64,000 nucleotides of DNA from Candidatus Cloacimonadota bacterium. Lineage in GTDB: Bacteria; Muiribacteriota; UBA6191. Made by a program: the position numbers and the translations under genes. Shown here in pieces: positions 54,427 to 63,362 of this stretch (position 1 is its first letter; each line of letters opens with the position of its first letter). The notes beneath the pieces were generated by a model. The model searched no databases and was not told the origin of the DNA. It worked only from the letters and a program-made list of their open reading frames with translations. The DNA lies in the NCBI GenBank assembly GCA_023954715.1, contig JAGSHD010000003.1, positions 186,001 to 250,000 of the forward strand. The letters run 5' to 3'.

Positions 54427-55887
54427 ATGACTTCTTCAATAAGAGCAAGGTTTGCACCTTCACCTACTGGATATATTCATGTAGGGTCTGTGAGAACAGC
54501 ATTATACAACTATCTTTTTGCTAAAAAAAATAAAGGCACCTACGTCCTTCGAGTTGAAGATACAGATCAAACAAGAAAAGTAGATGGTTCTATTGAAAAC
54601 CTTTTAGATGTAATGAATAAATTGTCTTTAGCTAGCGATGAAGGGCCTTCTGCACAAGGTCAAACAGGTGACTTTGGTCCATATTATCAAAGTGAAAGAC
54701 TTGATTTGTATCAAAAGTATATTGAGCAAATGATAGAGAGTAAAAAAGCTTATCGTTGTTTTTGTAGTTCTGAAAGACTAGACGAAATGCGAATTAATCA
54801 AACTGCAAAAGGTCTTCCTACACGATATGATCGTAAGTGTTTAAGTCTTAGTATTGAAGAGTCTAACTCTAGAGCAAATGAAAGTCATGTGGTTCGTTTA
54901 AATGTTCCGGTGAATGAGACAATTTTGGTAGATGATATCATCCGTGGGAAGATTCAATTTAAATCAGAAGAAATTGATGATCAGGTTTTGTTAAAGAGTG
55001 ATGGATTTCCTACCTATCATTTTGCAAATGTTGTAGATGATCACTTAATGAAGATCTCGCATGTTATCCGTGGTGAAGAATGGCTTCTATCTACAGCAAA
55101 ACATGTACTATTATATCAAGCTTTGTCTTGGGAGACACCAAAGTTTGCTCATTTACCACTTTTATTAAATGCAGATAAATCCAAATTGTCTAAACGACAA
55201 GGAGACGTTGCTGTAGAAGACTTTTTAAATGCAGGTTACCTAGAAGAAGCTCTTATAAACTTTTTAGCTTTACTCGGATGGCATGGCAACACAGATCAAG
55301 AGATTTTTACCTTAGATGAACTAATCGAGCAATTTAGTCTTGAAAGAGTTTCTAAATCAGGAGCAGTTTTTGATCGTGAAAAATTAGATTGGATGAATGG
55401 GCAATACCTTAAAAATATTATTTCAGAAGAAAGATATTTAGAGGTGGTTCATAAAGCTCTAGATAGTTCTTTTGATCATAGTTTTACAAAAGCTCAACTT
55501 GATAAAATCTTTTTAGCTTTGCGAAGTAAACTAGATAAAGCCAAAGATATTAATGATCACTTTCAGGTGTTTGTTACTCCTTTCGCTGAGTTTGACTATA
55601 GTGGAACTGATATACAAGAAGTTATGGCAATTGAAAGTAATGAACTACTATTTTCATTGTTTATGGATGAAATCGACGATGCAGAAACATTAGATTCAGC
55701 CACCTTCAAAAAAATAATGAAGTCTATTCAAAAAGAGCATAAGATTAAAGGTAAAGCGTTATTTATGAGTAGTAGAGTCGCTTTAACTGGGCAAATGCAT
55801 GGTCCTGATTTGGGCATTTTAGCGGATGTGTTTACAAAAGAGGAGCTTATAGCTCGATTTGACAACGCAAAGTTAAAATTGCCTTAA
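54427..55887 (+). CDS. gltX: Glutamyl-tRNA synthetase
   Basis: A 486-residue class I synthetase charging tRNA-Glu (or tRNA-Gln in organisms using the transamidation route) with glutamate. The HIGH box appears as HVGS at 18-21 in APSPTGYIHVGSVRTAL, and the KMSKS box as KLSKR at 253-257. LRVEDTD and the EEWLLST segment are standard. Length is normal for GltX. AAGGAA precedes the ATG by a few bases. It is followed by a strong bidirectional terminator. Confidence 0.97.
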   Translation: MTSSIRARFAPSPTGYIHVGSVRTALYNYLFAKKNKGTYVLRVEDTDQTRKVDGSIENLLDVMNKLSLASDEGPSAQGQTGDFGPYYQSERLDLYQKYIEQMIESKKAYRCFCSSERLDEMRINQTAKGLPTRYDRKCLSLSIEESNSRANESHVVRLNVPVNETILVDDIIRGKIQFKSEEIDDQVLLKSDGFPTYHFANVVDDHLMKISHVIRGEEWLLSTAKHVLLYQALSWETPKFAHLPLLLNADKSKLSKRQGDVAVEDFLNAGYLEEALINFLALLGWHGNTDQEIFTLDELIEQFSLERVSKSGAVFDREKLDWMNGQYLKNIISEERYLEVVHKALDSSFDHSFTKAQLDKIFLALRSKLDKAKDINDHFQVFVTPFAEFDYSGTDIQEVMAIESNELLFSLFMDEIDDAETLDSATFKKIMKSIQKEHKIKGKALFMSSRVALTGQMHGPDLGILADVFTKEELIARFDNAKLKLP

Positions 55888-55907
55888 GATATTTACTCCA
55901 GTAAATT

Positions 55908-55941
55908 AAAAAAGCCCTTCTAATAAGAGAAGGGCTTTTTT
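55908..55941. terminator. Bidirectional rho-independent terminator between gltX and the S9 peptidase
   Basis: AAAAAAGCCCTTCT (55908-55921), loop AATAAG, AGAAGGGCTTTTTT (55928-55941): a perfect fourteen-base stem with T tracts on both strands. It lies 20 bases after the gltX stop and 14 bases from the convergent peptidase stop, so it serves both. Confidence 0.93.
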
Positions 55942-55955
55942 GATTCTAGTCAGAA

Positions 55956-57746
55956 CTACTTTAAATGCTTAGTAAAAAACTCAAAAGTTTTATCGTAATA
56001 TTCAATCTGATTTTTAAGCTTTCTAACACCGTGACCTTCATCATCAAAAAAGAGGTATTCAACAACTTGATTTCTAGCCTCTAAAGCATCTACTACTTGT
56101 TGAGCTTCATCTAAAGGTACTCTTGGATCTGTTGCACCATGGACTACCAAAAGAGGGGTTTTTACTCGATCCATTTTGTGGATAGGAGATATGGATATCA
56201 AAAACTCTTCATCAGAAAGAGGTCCGTACTCTGCTTCTCTAAGCTTTCGACGGTATGGCTTAGTATTTTGTAGAAAAGTCACTAAGTTGGAGATACCAAC
56301 AACATCTACGGCTGCTGCAAATAGCTCTGGAGCTTCAGTGATTAATGCTAATACCATAAAACCACCATAGCTTCCACCCATAACACCTAATTGCTGGTTT
56401 GTCGTATATCCATTGTCAATCAAATAGTTACCAAGGGCAATACCGTCTTTGACAGAGTCCATACGTAATTTATAATCGTCTAAGGCCATGTAGTGAGCAC
56501 CATACCCAGATGAACCACGAACATTAGGTGCGCATACACCGATCCCTAGCTCTAGCCAATATTGAAAGTGTTTATAAAACATAGGACGGAACTGACCTTC
56601 GGGACCACCATGAAAATGGCAGATAATTGGAATTTTGGTACCGCGTTTATAGTTTTTAGGGAGATAAAGAAAAGCTGGTACTTTTAGGCCATCGAATGAC
56701 TCGTACTCAATAAGCTCTGGCTGGATAAACTCATGAGGGTTTATGCCGGCATAAGAACTCCATGTAAGTGCTTGTTCCTTAATTTGTCTAAAGGACCAAT
56801 GATAAATTTCAGCTGATCGTTTTGGAAATTGATAGGTATAAAATACGTCTAAGTTTTCGTCAAAATTATAAGAGGATAAAATACCTTTGCTTTGTGGGCT
56901 AGGAAGATCATTATCTAACCAAGCATCCAATAGATATAAGTTAGAGTAACCTTCTTCATTGGCACTATACATAACATATCTACCACAAGGGCTAACCACT
57001 AAACCAGACAACTCCCAATTAATGTCAACACCTAGAGACCTTGACTCATTGTTTTGAACATCAAGATGTTTTAGTTTTTTAAATTCGGAGTCCTCATTGG
57101 AAAGGATATAAAATTGATCATCACTACCAGCAAATGCATATTCGTAAGACACATTTCCTTCGTGAGGGGTCAACAACTTAGAGTAGCTTTGCTCAAGATC
57201 ATATAAAAATATATTTTGGTTGGCATTAGAAGTAGCGACTCCGTACAAAATAAATCGTCCACTAGGAGAATACTCAATGGGAAAAGCCCAACCATTAGTA
57301 TCAATTTTAAGCTCTAAGGTCTTATTTATAATATGATACTCATAGATTTTAAAATCTTGACCATTTTGATGATTAGAGCGAAACAAAAACATTGAGCTGC
57401 TTTCATTCCATACTATTCCACCTGCTTGGGCATTGTCCTGCTCAAACACCATTTGAAATGATCCTGTAGTGGTATCGACTAAAGCGATAGGATTATGCTC
57501 GGAGCCTTTATTATTTACAAAGACTGCTATTACTCTTCCGTCTGGAGAAACGGAGTATCCATCAACACCTTCATCAAAAAAACTAAGTTGATGTGGCCAT
57601 TGATTACTCAAGCTAGAACTGAAGATTTGCGTAACTCCATCTACACGCTTACAGTAATAGTATGCTCCGTGTTTACCAGATTGCACGTTTCCGTGAGCTT
57701 CTATTTTAATATATTGTTTTAATCGATTTAATTGATAATCTTTCAT
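55956..57746 (-). CDS. S9-family (prolyl oligopeptidase-like) serine peptidase
   Basis: A 596-residue cytoplasmic peptidase with an N-terminal beta-propeller (about 20-335; repeated SPDGR, SPSGR and SPCGR blade motifs at 67-71, 160-164 and 252-256) and a C-terminal alpha/beta-hydrolase domain. The triad is Ser459 in GGSYGG (457-462), Asp540 in HGATDPRVP, and His572 in DEGHG. HFHGGPEGQ (378-386) is the oxyanion region. It cleaves short peptides, possibly after proline, or acyl-peptides. No signal peptide is seen. Its 3' end shares the bidirectional terminator with gltX. Confidence 0.9.
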   Translation of the reverse strand: MKDYQLNRLKQYIKIEAHGNVQSGKHGAYYYCKRVDGVTQIFSSSLSNQWPHQLSFFDEGVDGYSVSPDGRVIAVFVNNKGSEHNPIALVDTTTGSFQMVFEQDNAQAGGIVWNESSSMFLFRSNHQNGQDFKIYEYHIINKTLELKIDTNGWAFPIEYSPSGRFILYGVATSNANQNIFLYDLEQSYSKLLTPHEGNVSYEYAFAGSDDQFYILSNEDSEFKKLKHLDVQNNESRSLGVDINWELSGLVVSPCGRYVMYSANEEGYSNLYLLDAWLDNDLPSPQSKGILSSYNFDENLDVFYTYQFPKRSAEIYHWSFRQIKEQALTWSSYAGINPHEFIQPELIEYESFDGLKVPAFLYLPKNYKRGTKIPIICHFHGGPEGQFRPMFYKHFQYWLELGIGVCAPNVRGSSGYGAHYMALDDYKLRMDSVKDGIALGNYLIDNGYTTNQQLGVMGGSYGGFMVLALITEAPELFAAAVDVVGISNLVTFLQNTKPYRRKLREAEYGPLSDEEFLISISPIHKMDRVKTPLLVVHGATDPRVPLDEAQQVVDALEARNQVVEYLFFDDEGHGVRKLKNQIEYYDKTFEFFTKHLK

Positions 57747-57879
57747 GGACTGTCCTGACTAAAAAGTGATTGATGCACCTATGCTGGATTAATTATTTTT
57801 TAAGCTGGTAAAATTATGTAAGGCTATAACTTTTGGGCATCAGATTTGATGAGAAGTATACTTTACAATGAAATATTTC

Positions 57880-58521
57880 TCAATATTGTATATCAAATGA
57901 TTGATCCATTTTGTGGAAATACTGATCAAAATCCTCGCTAAATAACATAGAGAATTCTGCAATATAATGTAGAACCTTTCTACCTAATTTATGTTGATTA
58001 GAAACTAATAGATTGTCTAAATACTCTTTTAGCCATGCTTCATCAAAGTCCATTTCTAGTTTCTGCTCTAGTTCTACTAATGAATCTTGTTGTACCACAG
58101 TCTTGTTTGTTCTGATTTCGATCTTCTTTTCTTCTTCTTCAAGTTTTAGAGATTTTTGTAGCTTACGTAAATCGCTTTTGCTCGCATTACTATTACTCAT
58201 GGTTGACTCCTCTTTAATATAGTTAGGTGAAAGGTGAATGATTATTTGAGCCTGATGTTCTGGATAGACTTCATAAGAACTAATATACTTTTGCGTTTCG
58301 ATTTTTTTTTGTAATTCTACAGGAAGATGACTTATACCCGTCTCGTCTCTATTAAAGCCATGATTAATTTGGATTAAAAAAATCTTATGCTTTTTGGCCT
58401 TTGCTTTTACATAGCTAAAAAATGATACAAAGTCTATAAAACTATGATCGTCTTGATGAAAGTCACAAACGATTCGTCTATTTCGTTTTAAAATAGAGGT
58501 AAATATCAAAAGAAGTCCCAA
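57880..58521 (-). CDS. Unknown protein with a strong internal start; possible Smr-like N-terminus
   Basis: The frame is 213 residues from a TTG at 58521 that has no ribosome-binding site. The N-terminal part (about 17-97) has DFH near the start, IQINHGFNRD, and YEVYPEHQAQIIIHLS, which is loosely like a decayed Smr (MutS2-type nuclease) domain; I am not sure. At residue 108 an ATG (58200) has AAGAGGAGTCAACC in front, a much stronger start, and would yield a 106-residue acidic protein. Both forms may be made. The C-terminal half is a charged helix (SDLRKLQKSLKLEEEEKK) followed by an acidic, aromatic tail. Confidence 0.5.
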   Translation of the reverse strand: MGLLLIFTSILKRNRRIVCDFHQDDHSFIDFVSFFSYVKAKAKKHKIFLIQINHGFNRDETGISHLPVELQKKIETQKYISSYEVYPEHQAQIIIHLSPNYIKEESTMSNSNASKSDLRKLQKSLKLEEEEKKIEIRTNKTVVQQDSLVELEQKLEMDFDEAWLKEYLDNLLVSNQHKLGRKVLHYIAEFSMLFSEDFDQYFHKMDQSFDIQY

Positions 58522-58774
58522 AGCTCGAATTCAAAGGTATATTAATAGAAAAAGTGTAGCATGAAGATCAAATAGTTGATATATAATTAGCTTGTTTTAA
58601 AAACAATTTTCTAGAAGCAGTTCAACAAACAAAAACAAAAACAATCTAAAATTGTATTAATTCCATGCAATGAATAGAAAATAGTCCTTGCCAACAACTA
58701 TCATCGTCTGGTATCACTGTGAGTTAGAAAAAACAATAACAATTTGTAAAAACAACAACAACTAGGAGTTCTTA

Positions 58775-60667
58775 ATGAACAAGTCAACAAAATTGACAAC
58801 TCTTTCGGCAAAGAGATGGATTGGAGCAGCGTTATTAGCTGGTCTAACAGTTCCAAGTTCTTTTGCTTTTGAATTTGATAGTAAACAAGGTGAAATCACA
58901 GGAAACTTCGATACAACATTTACTGTTGCTGGAAGTATGAGAGTTTCTGAAAGAGATCAATCTAATATCGGTATTGGTAATGGCGGAACATACGCTACAC
59001 TTAATGAAGATAACGGAAATTTAAACTACGGAAAAGGAAATGTTTTCTCCCAAGTGTTTAAAATGACCAATGAATTAGACTTAAATTTTGGAAAGTATGG
59101 CTTCTTCGCTAGAATGAATACTTTTTATGATTTTGAAGCTATGAGATCATCTACAGATTTCAAACCGTTAAGCCGAGACGCTAAACGAGCTATGGGTACT
59201 GATATTAAATTACTTGATTTGTTTGTATCTGTTGAAGAAACATGGGGAGATAAGCCAGTTTCATTAAAAGTTGGTAATCAAGTTTTATCTTGGGGTGAAT
59301 CTACTTTCGTTCAAAACGGAATCAACATGATTAACCCAATCGATGTATCTAAAATTAGATTAGCTGGAGCAGAGTTAAAAGATGCTTTGATTCCTGTACC
59401 TATGGTACGTGCAGATATTGGTTTAACTGAAAACGTAAACATGAACCTATTTTGGCAGCTTGATTTTAAACCTACTAAGATCGATCCAGCGGGAACATAT
59501 TTTTCTGACAATGATTTTGTAAGTCCTGGATCACAGTTTGCTAGTATTTCTAGTGGACTAGGATCTGATTTAGGATTATGTAATACTTTGACGGCAAACT
59601 GTTTAGGTAATGATCCTTTAACTGGTAAGCCATATTTTGGTGCTACAGCTGAAAGAAGCGATACTAGAAACGGTGAAGATGCGGATCAATATGGTGTATC
59701 TTTTAACTGGTACAACGAAAAGTTGAACAACACAGAATTTGGTTTTTTCTATTCAAAGTACAATAGTAGGCTTCCTTTAATTTCTGGAATGAAGCAATCT
59801 TCTTCAGCTGGTGCTTTAGCAACAGTTCAAGGCGCGGCAGCAGCATTAGGAGCCGCGGCAGCAGCATTTGGTGCTAATCCAACTGCAGCGACAGGAGCAG
59901 CCCTTCAAACAGCTAAGACAAATGCTACGAATGCAAATGCTCAAGCTTATGTTCCTTCTTCTACATACTTTGTGGAATATCCAGAAGATCAAAAAATATA
60001 TGGTATCAGTTTCAATACGATGATAAAAGATATCGCTTGGCAAGGGGAGTATTCTTATAAGAAAGATCAACCAATCCAAATCGATGATGATGAGCTATTG
60101 GCAGCTGTTTTAGTAGATCCAACTCTACAAACTGTTACAAGTGCAATCGGCGGGACAATTTCTCAATTGGGTGTAACTCAACAAGGATATGTTCAAGGTT
60201 TTAGAAGAAAAGATGTTTCTCAAGCTCAATTTACTGGTACTAAGTTGTTCACTAACGAACTAGGTGCTGATAGTATTGCTCTTGTTTCTGAGTTTGCTGC
60301 AATGAAAGTTCACTCAATGGAAGATCAAGCAGTATTGAGATATGAAGCTCAAGGAACTCCAGGAAACTCTGGATATCCAAATCCTTTTTCTTGGGGATAC
60401 AGAATTAAAGCTATTGGGACTTATGAAAATTTCTGGGGTCCAGTATCTTTTCACCCATCATTATCATTTACTCATGATGTAAATGGTACTGCTCCAAAGC
60501 CTATTTCTAACTTTATCGAAGGAAGAAAGTCAATAACACTTGGTTTAGAAGCAAGATATCAAAATACTACAGCTAAGTTTTCTTATACAAACTTTTTTGG
60601 AGCAGGTTCTCATAATTCTATGAGAGACAGAGATTTCGTAACTTTATCATTCAGTAAATCATTCTAG
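58775..60667 (+). CDS. DUF1302 outer-membrane beta-barrel protein
   Basis: A 630-residue protein with a signal peptide (about 1-31, ending SFAF) and a long beta-rich body ending in SFSKSF, with the C-terminal Phe typical of outer-membrane barrels. The opening EFDSKQGEITGNFDTTFTVAGSMRV, VGNQVLSWGESTFVQNGINMINPID, and the general length match DUF1302, porin-like proteins of unknown cargo encoded with DUF1329 and RND genes. Residues about 343-385 form an Ala-rich loop not typical of the family. AGGAG is well placed before the ATG. First gene of a four-gene run. Confidence 0.88.
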   Translation: MNKSTKLTTLSAKRWIGAALLAGLTVPSSFAFEFDSKQGEITGNFDTTFTVAGSMRVSERDQSNIGIGNGGTYATLNEDNGNLNYGKGNVFSQVFKMTNELDLNFGKYGFFARMNTFYDFEAMRSSTDFKPLSRDAKRAMGTDIKLLDLFVSVEETWGDKPVSLKVGNQVLSWGESTFVQNGINMINPIDVSKIRLAGAELKDALIPVPMVRADIGLTENVNMNLFWQLDFKPTKIDPAGTYFSDNDFVSPGSQFASISSGLGSDLGLCNTLTANCLGNDPLTGKPYFGATAERSDTRNGEDADQYGVSFNWYNEKLNNTEFGFFYSKYNSRLPLISGMKQSSSAGALATVQGAAAALGAAAAAFGANPTAATGAALQTAKTNATNANAQAYVPSSTYFVEYPEDQKIYGISFNTMIKDIAWQGEYSYKKDQPIQIDDDELLAAVLVDPTLQTVTSAIGGTISQLGVTQQGYVQGFRRKDVSQAQFTGTKLFTNELGADSIALVSEFAAMKVHSMEDQAVLRYEAQGTPGNSGYPNPFSWGYRIKAIGTYENFWGPVSFHPSLSFTHDVNGTAPKPISNFIEGRKSITLGLEARYQNTTAKFSYTNFFGAGSHNSMRDRDFVTLSFSKSF

Positions 60668-60675
60668 GAGAAATA

Positions 60676-62037
60676 ATGAAAATATCTAAATTAATTGCAT
60701 GTGGTTTAGCATGTACACTGATCAGTTCTACTTCTTTATTTGCAAAAGCATCAAAAGCTGACTTAGCAAAATTGGGTGGAGAACTAACTTCTTATGGTGC
60801 AATTCAAGCTGGTAACAAAGCAGGTACAATTCCTGCTTGGACTGGTGGAATAACTAAAGCTCCTGCTGGTTATAAAAAAGGTGACAATCATATCGATCCT
60901 TATAAATCAGACAAGCCTCTATATACAATTACTCCTGACAATGTTGATAAGTATAAAGACTTATTATCACCAGGACAAATTGCTATGTTTACAAGATACC
61001 CTAAGACATATAAAATTGTAGTTTATCCTTCTCACAGAAGTGCATCATTTCCAAAGTTTGTTTATGATGCGGCTGAAAACAACGCTGCAAACTCAGTTTT
61101 AACAAAAGATACGAACGGTGTTTTAAACGCTGGCGTAACTGTTCCATTTCCAATTCCAAATAACGGTGTTGAAGCGATCTGGAACCACTTGTTAAGATAT
61201 CGTGGAGAGCAACTTGAAAGAAAAGTTGGTCAAGCCTCTCCAACTTCTAAAGGTAGCTATGTTATGGTTACTATCAAGGAAAACGTTTATTTTCCTTATA
61301 ATGTTGAAGGTGCGACAGTTAAAAGTGTTAAAAACAAGCCTGCTTATTTTGTTCAAACAGTTACTGCTCCACCTAGAAGAGCAGGTAACATTTTGTTGGT
61401 ACATGATACATTGAACCAAACAAAAGAACCTAGATTAGCTTGGAGTTATAATCCTGGACAGCGTCGAGTAAGAAGAGCTCCAAACATCGCTTATGATACA
61501 CCAGGTACAGCTTCTGACGGACAAAGAACAACAGATCAATCAGATATCTTCAATGGTTCTCCAAATCGATATAATTGGGAATTAGTAGGTAGAAAAGAAA
61601 TGTTAGTTCCTTATAACTCATATAAGTTACATTCAAAAGACGTAGAGCCAAAAGATATTATTCAGGCTGGACATATCAATCAAGATATATCTAGATATGA
61701 ATTACATAGAGTTTGGGAAGTAAAAGGTACACTTAAAAAGGGTACTAATCATATCTTCGCTAGTAAAACATATTACTTAGATGAAGATTCATGGCAAATT
61801 CTTGTAGCGGATCAATATGATTCTCGTGGTAATATCTGGAGAGTCTCCGAGGCACATTGTATTAACTACTATGAAAAGCCAGTGTTTTGGGATACTCTTC
61901 AATTACATTATGACTTACAAAATGGTAGATACTTGGCATTTGGATTTAATAACCAAGGGCCTGTGGATAACTTTGATGTAAGATTAAGTAAAAAGGATTT
62001 TACTCCTCAAAAACTAAGAAGAAAAGGTAGACGATAA
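60676..62037 (+). CDS. DUF1329 exported protein (LolA/LppX-like outer-membrane lipid-carrier fold)
   Basis: A 453-residue protein with a signal peptide (about 1-23, ending LFAKA). The segment ELTSYGAIQAGNKAGTIPAWTGG (about 37-59) is the hallmark start of DUF1329, as is the ARAYDWS-like run (NQTKEPRLAWSYNPGQRRVRRAPN, about 248-271). The family has a lipoprotein/lipid-carrier-like fold in the periplasm and is found beside DUF1302, YCF48 and RND/MMPL genes. It starts eight bases after the DUF1302 stop, preceded by AGGAGAAATA. Followed by two hairpins. Confidence 0.9.
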   Translation: MKISKLIACGLACTLISSTSLFAKASKADLAKLGGELTSYGAIQAGNKAGTIPAWTGGITKAPAGYKKGDNHIDPYKSDKPLYTITPDNVDKYKDLLSPGQIAMFTRYPKTYKIVVYPSHRSASFPKFVYDAAENNAANSVLTKDTNGVLNAGVTVPFPIPNNGVEAIWNHLLRYRGEQLERKVGQASPTSKGSYVMVTIKENVYFPYNVEGATVKSVKNKPAYFVQTVTAPPRRAGNILLVHDTLNQTKEPRLAWSYNPGQRRVRRAPNIAYDTPGTASDGQRTTDQSDIFNGSPNRYNWELVGRKEMLVPYNSYKLHSKDVEPKDIIQAGHINQDISRYELHRVWEVKGTLKKGTNHIFASKTYYLDEDSWQILVADQYDSRGNIWRVSEAHCINYYEKPVFWDTLQLHYDLQNGRYLAFGFNNQGPVDNFDVRLSKKDFTPQKLRRKGRR

Positions 62038-62058
62038 ACTAAAACCTATTCTTAGAAC

Positions 62059-62078
62059 GGTCTAATTTTATTTAGACC
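62059..62078 (+). terminator. First small hairpin after the DUF1329 gene
   Basis: GGTCTAA (62059-62065), loop TTTTAT, TTAGACC (62072-62078): seven perfect pairs, 22 bases after the stop. No T tract follows directly, so it may stabilise the 3' end rather than end transcription. Confidence 0.4.
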
Positions 62079-62086
62079 CAATTATT

Positions 62087-62132
62087 ATGAAACTGTATAA
62101 ACTAAAATGTTTGTACAGTTTCATTTTATTTT
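62087..62132 (+). terminator. Likely rho-independent terminator after DUF1329
   Basis: ATGAAACTGTA (62087-62097) and TACAGTTTCAT (62114-62124) are perfect eleven-base arms with a sixteen-base loop, followed by TTTATTTT. It lies 50 bases after the DUF1329 stop and would separate the first two genes from the YCF48/MMPL pair, at least in part. Confidence 0.72.
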
Positions 62133-62364
62133 AAGTACTTTTTGTACACAAAACGTACGGCTTACGGTATAATAATCGCACAAAATCTCAAGAGTATATA
62201 AGAAATATCAAAGACTATTTAGCTATTGCCTTTTTCATATAAAACTAAACTTAATATGGCTTGTAGAGATATAGTCATAAACTAAAGATGTACTCTTTCG
62301 TTAATTCTGTTTATCGCTCTAGTAAACCAGTTGTTCATGTAACTTGAAACGGATCTAAATTATT

Positions 62365-63348
62365 ATGAAATCAATTTTACTCCTCGTTCCTTTAATCATA
62401 TTATTTATGTACCCCTTATACTCCAGTGAGCTAGTACCATCACAAATACTAAATAAAGCTAACAAGGCCATACTATCTAAAATTATTCCATTTGAAGATG
62501 GTGCATTAGTGAGTGGTGAAAGAGGACACCTTTTTCGACTAGATTTAGACTCCTTAAAGATGACTCAGATACAATTACCAGCAAGTCAATTCATAACATC
62601 AATAGCTAGTGACTCTAAGAAAAAGATCTGGTGTGTTGGCCATGACAGCATCGTCCTATATAGTAATGATGGTGGTGTTAATTTTCAAGTTCAAAATCTG
62701 GATATTAAAAAGGAATCTCCGATCTTTGATATTTCCATGGATGATGAGGGTCATGGGTTAGTTGTCGGTGCTTATGGTTATGCATTAAGTACTACAAACC
62801 ATGGACAAACATGGACTCCAGTTGAAATCGATATGGAGGAGCCCCATTTATATAGTGTAAAAAGAGATCACAAAGGTAATTATTATATTTGTGGAGAGTT
62901 TGGATCATTATATAAGTTAAGTCCTGAGTTTAAATTAATAAAAAAATATGAATTGGATACTCAAACTAGTTTTTTTGGATTGGAGATATTATCTGATGAT
63001 TCTTTTTTCGCTTATGGGTTAAGAGGTCTTCTGGTTTATACTAATGATGGTAAAACATTTGAAAAAATTCCTCACTCCTCTATTGCCTCCTTTTATGGTA
63101 GCGTACGAAACAGAGAGTCCATCTTGTTTTACGGAACAGACGGTACAATTTTAGATTATCACTACAATAAGTTTACTAAGATCAAGTTTGATGCTCGAAT
63201 CGAAAATAAGAGTGCTATTATCTTAAAGCATAAAGTGATTCAGTATTTAGATATTAAAGAACGAATAGGCATAACAAGTGCACTTGTTCATAATAACAAA
63301 CAACTCATTTTAACTACCACACACGGCTTACGTGACTTAAAATATTAA
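62365..63348 (+). CDS. YCF48-like (photosystem-assembly-type beta-propeller) exported protein
   Basis: A 327-residue protein with a signal peptide (about 1-20). It has repeated propeller segments with SNDGGVNFQVQN, STTNHGQTWTPV and TNDGKTFEKI, the 'S-x-D-G-G-x-x-W/F' Asp-box pattern of YCF48-like/BNR repeats. In this gene order (DUF1302, DUF1329, YCF48, MMPL) it is thought to support an RND-type exporter; the role is not established. The ATG has a weak upstream site. It precedes the MMPL gene by 14 bases, so the two are likely coupled. Confidence 0.85.
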   Translation: MKSILLLVPLIILFMYPLYSSELVPSQILNKANKAILSKIIPFEDGALVSGERGHLFRLDLDSLKMTQIQLPASQFITSIASDSKKKIWCVGHDSIVLYSNDGGVNFQVQNLDIKKESPIFDISMDDEGHGLVVGAYGYALSTTNHGQTWTPVEIDMEEPHLYSVKRDHKGNYYICGEFGSLYKLSPEFKLIKKYELDTQTSFFGLEILSDDSFFAYGLRGLLVYTNDGKTFEKIPHSSIASFYGSVRNRESILFYGTDGTILDYHYNKFTKIKFDARIENKSAIILKHKVIQYLDIKERIGITSALVHNNKQLILTTTHGLRDLKY

Positions 63349-63362
63349 AGGCTGGTGCGATC

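Larger units (their letters stand above)
62038..62364. other. Intergenic region between DUF1329 and the YCF48-like gene
   Basis: A 327-base gap with two hairpins at its start (62059-62078, 62087-62132). The remainder is AT-rich and probably carries a promoter for the YCF48-like/MMPL pair; no gene is supported. Confidence 0.5.

Noticed and set aside
59846-60079. Cys-rich minus-strand frame
   Set aside because: It is the reverse reading of the Ala-rich part of the DUF1302 gene; Cys arises from GC-rich Ala codons read backwards.
61001-61419. Three overlapping frames across the DUF1329 gene
   Set aside because: Shadows of the DUF1329 coding sequence without ribosome-binding sites.
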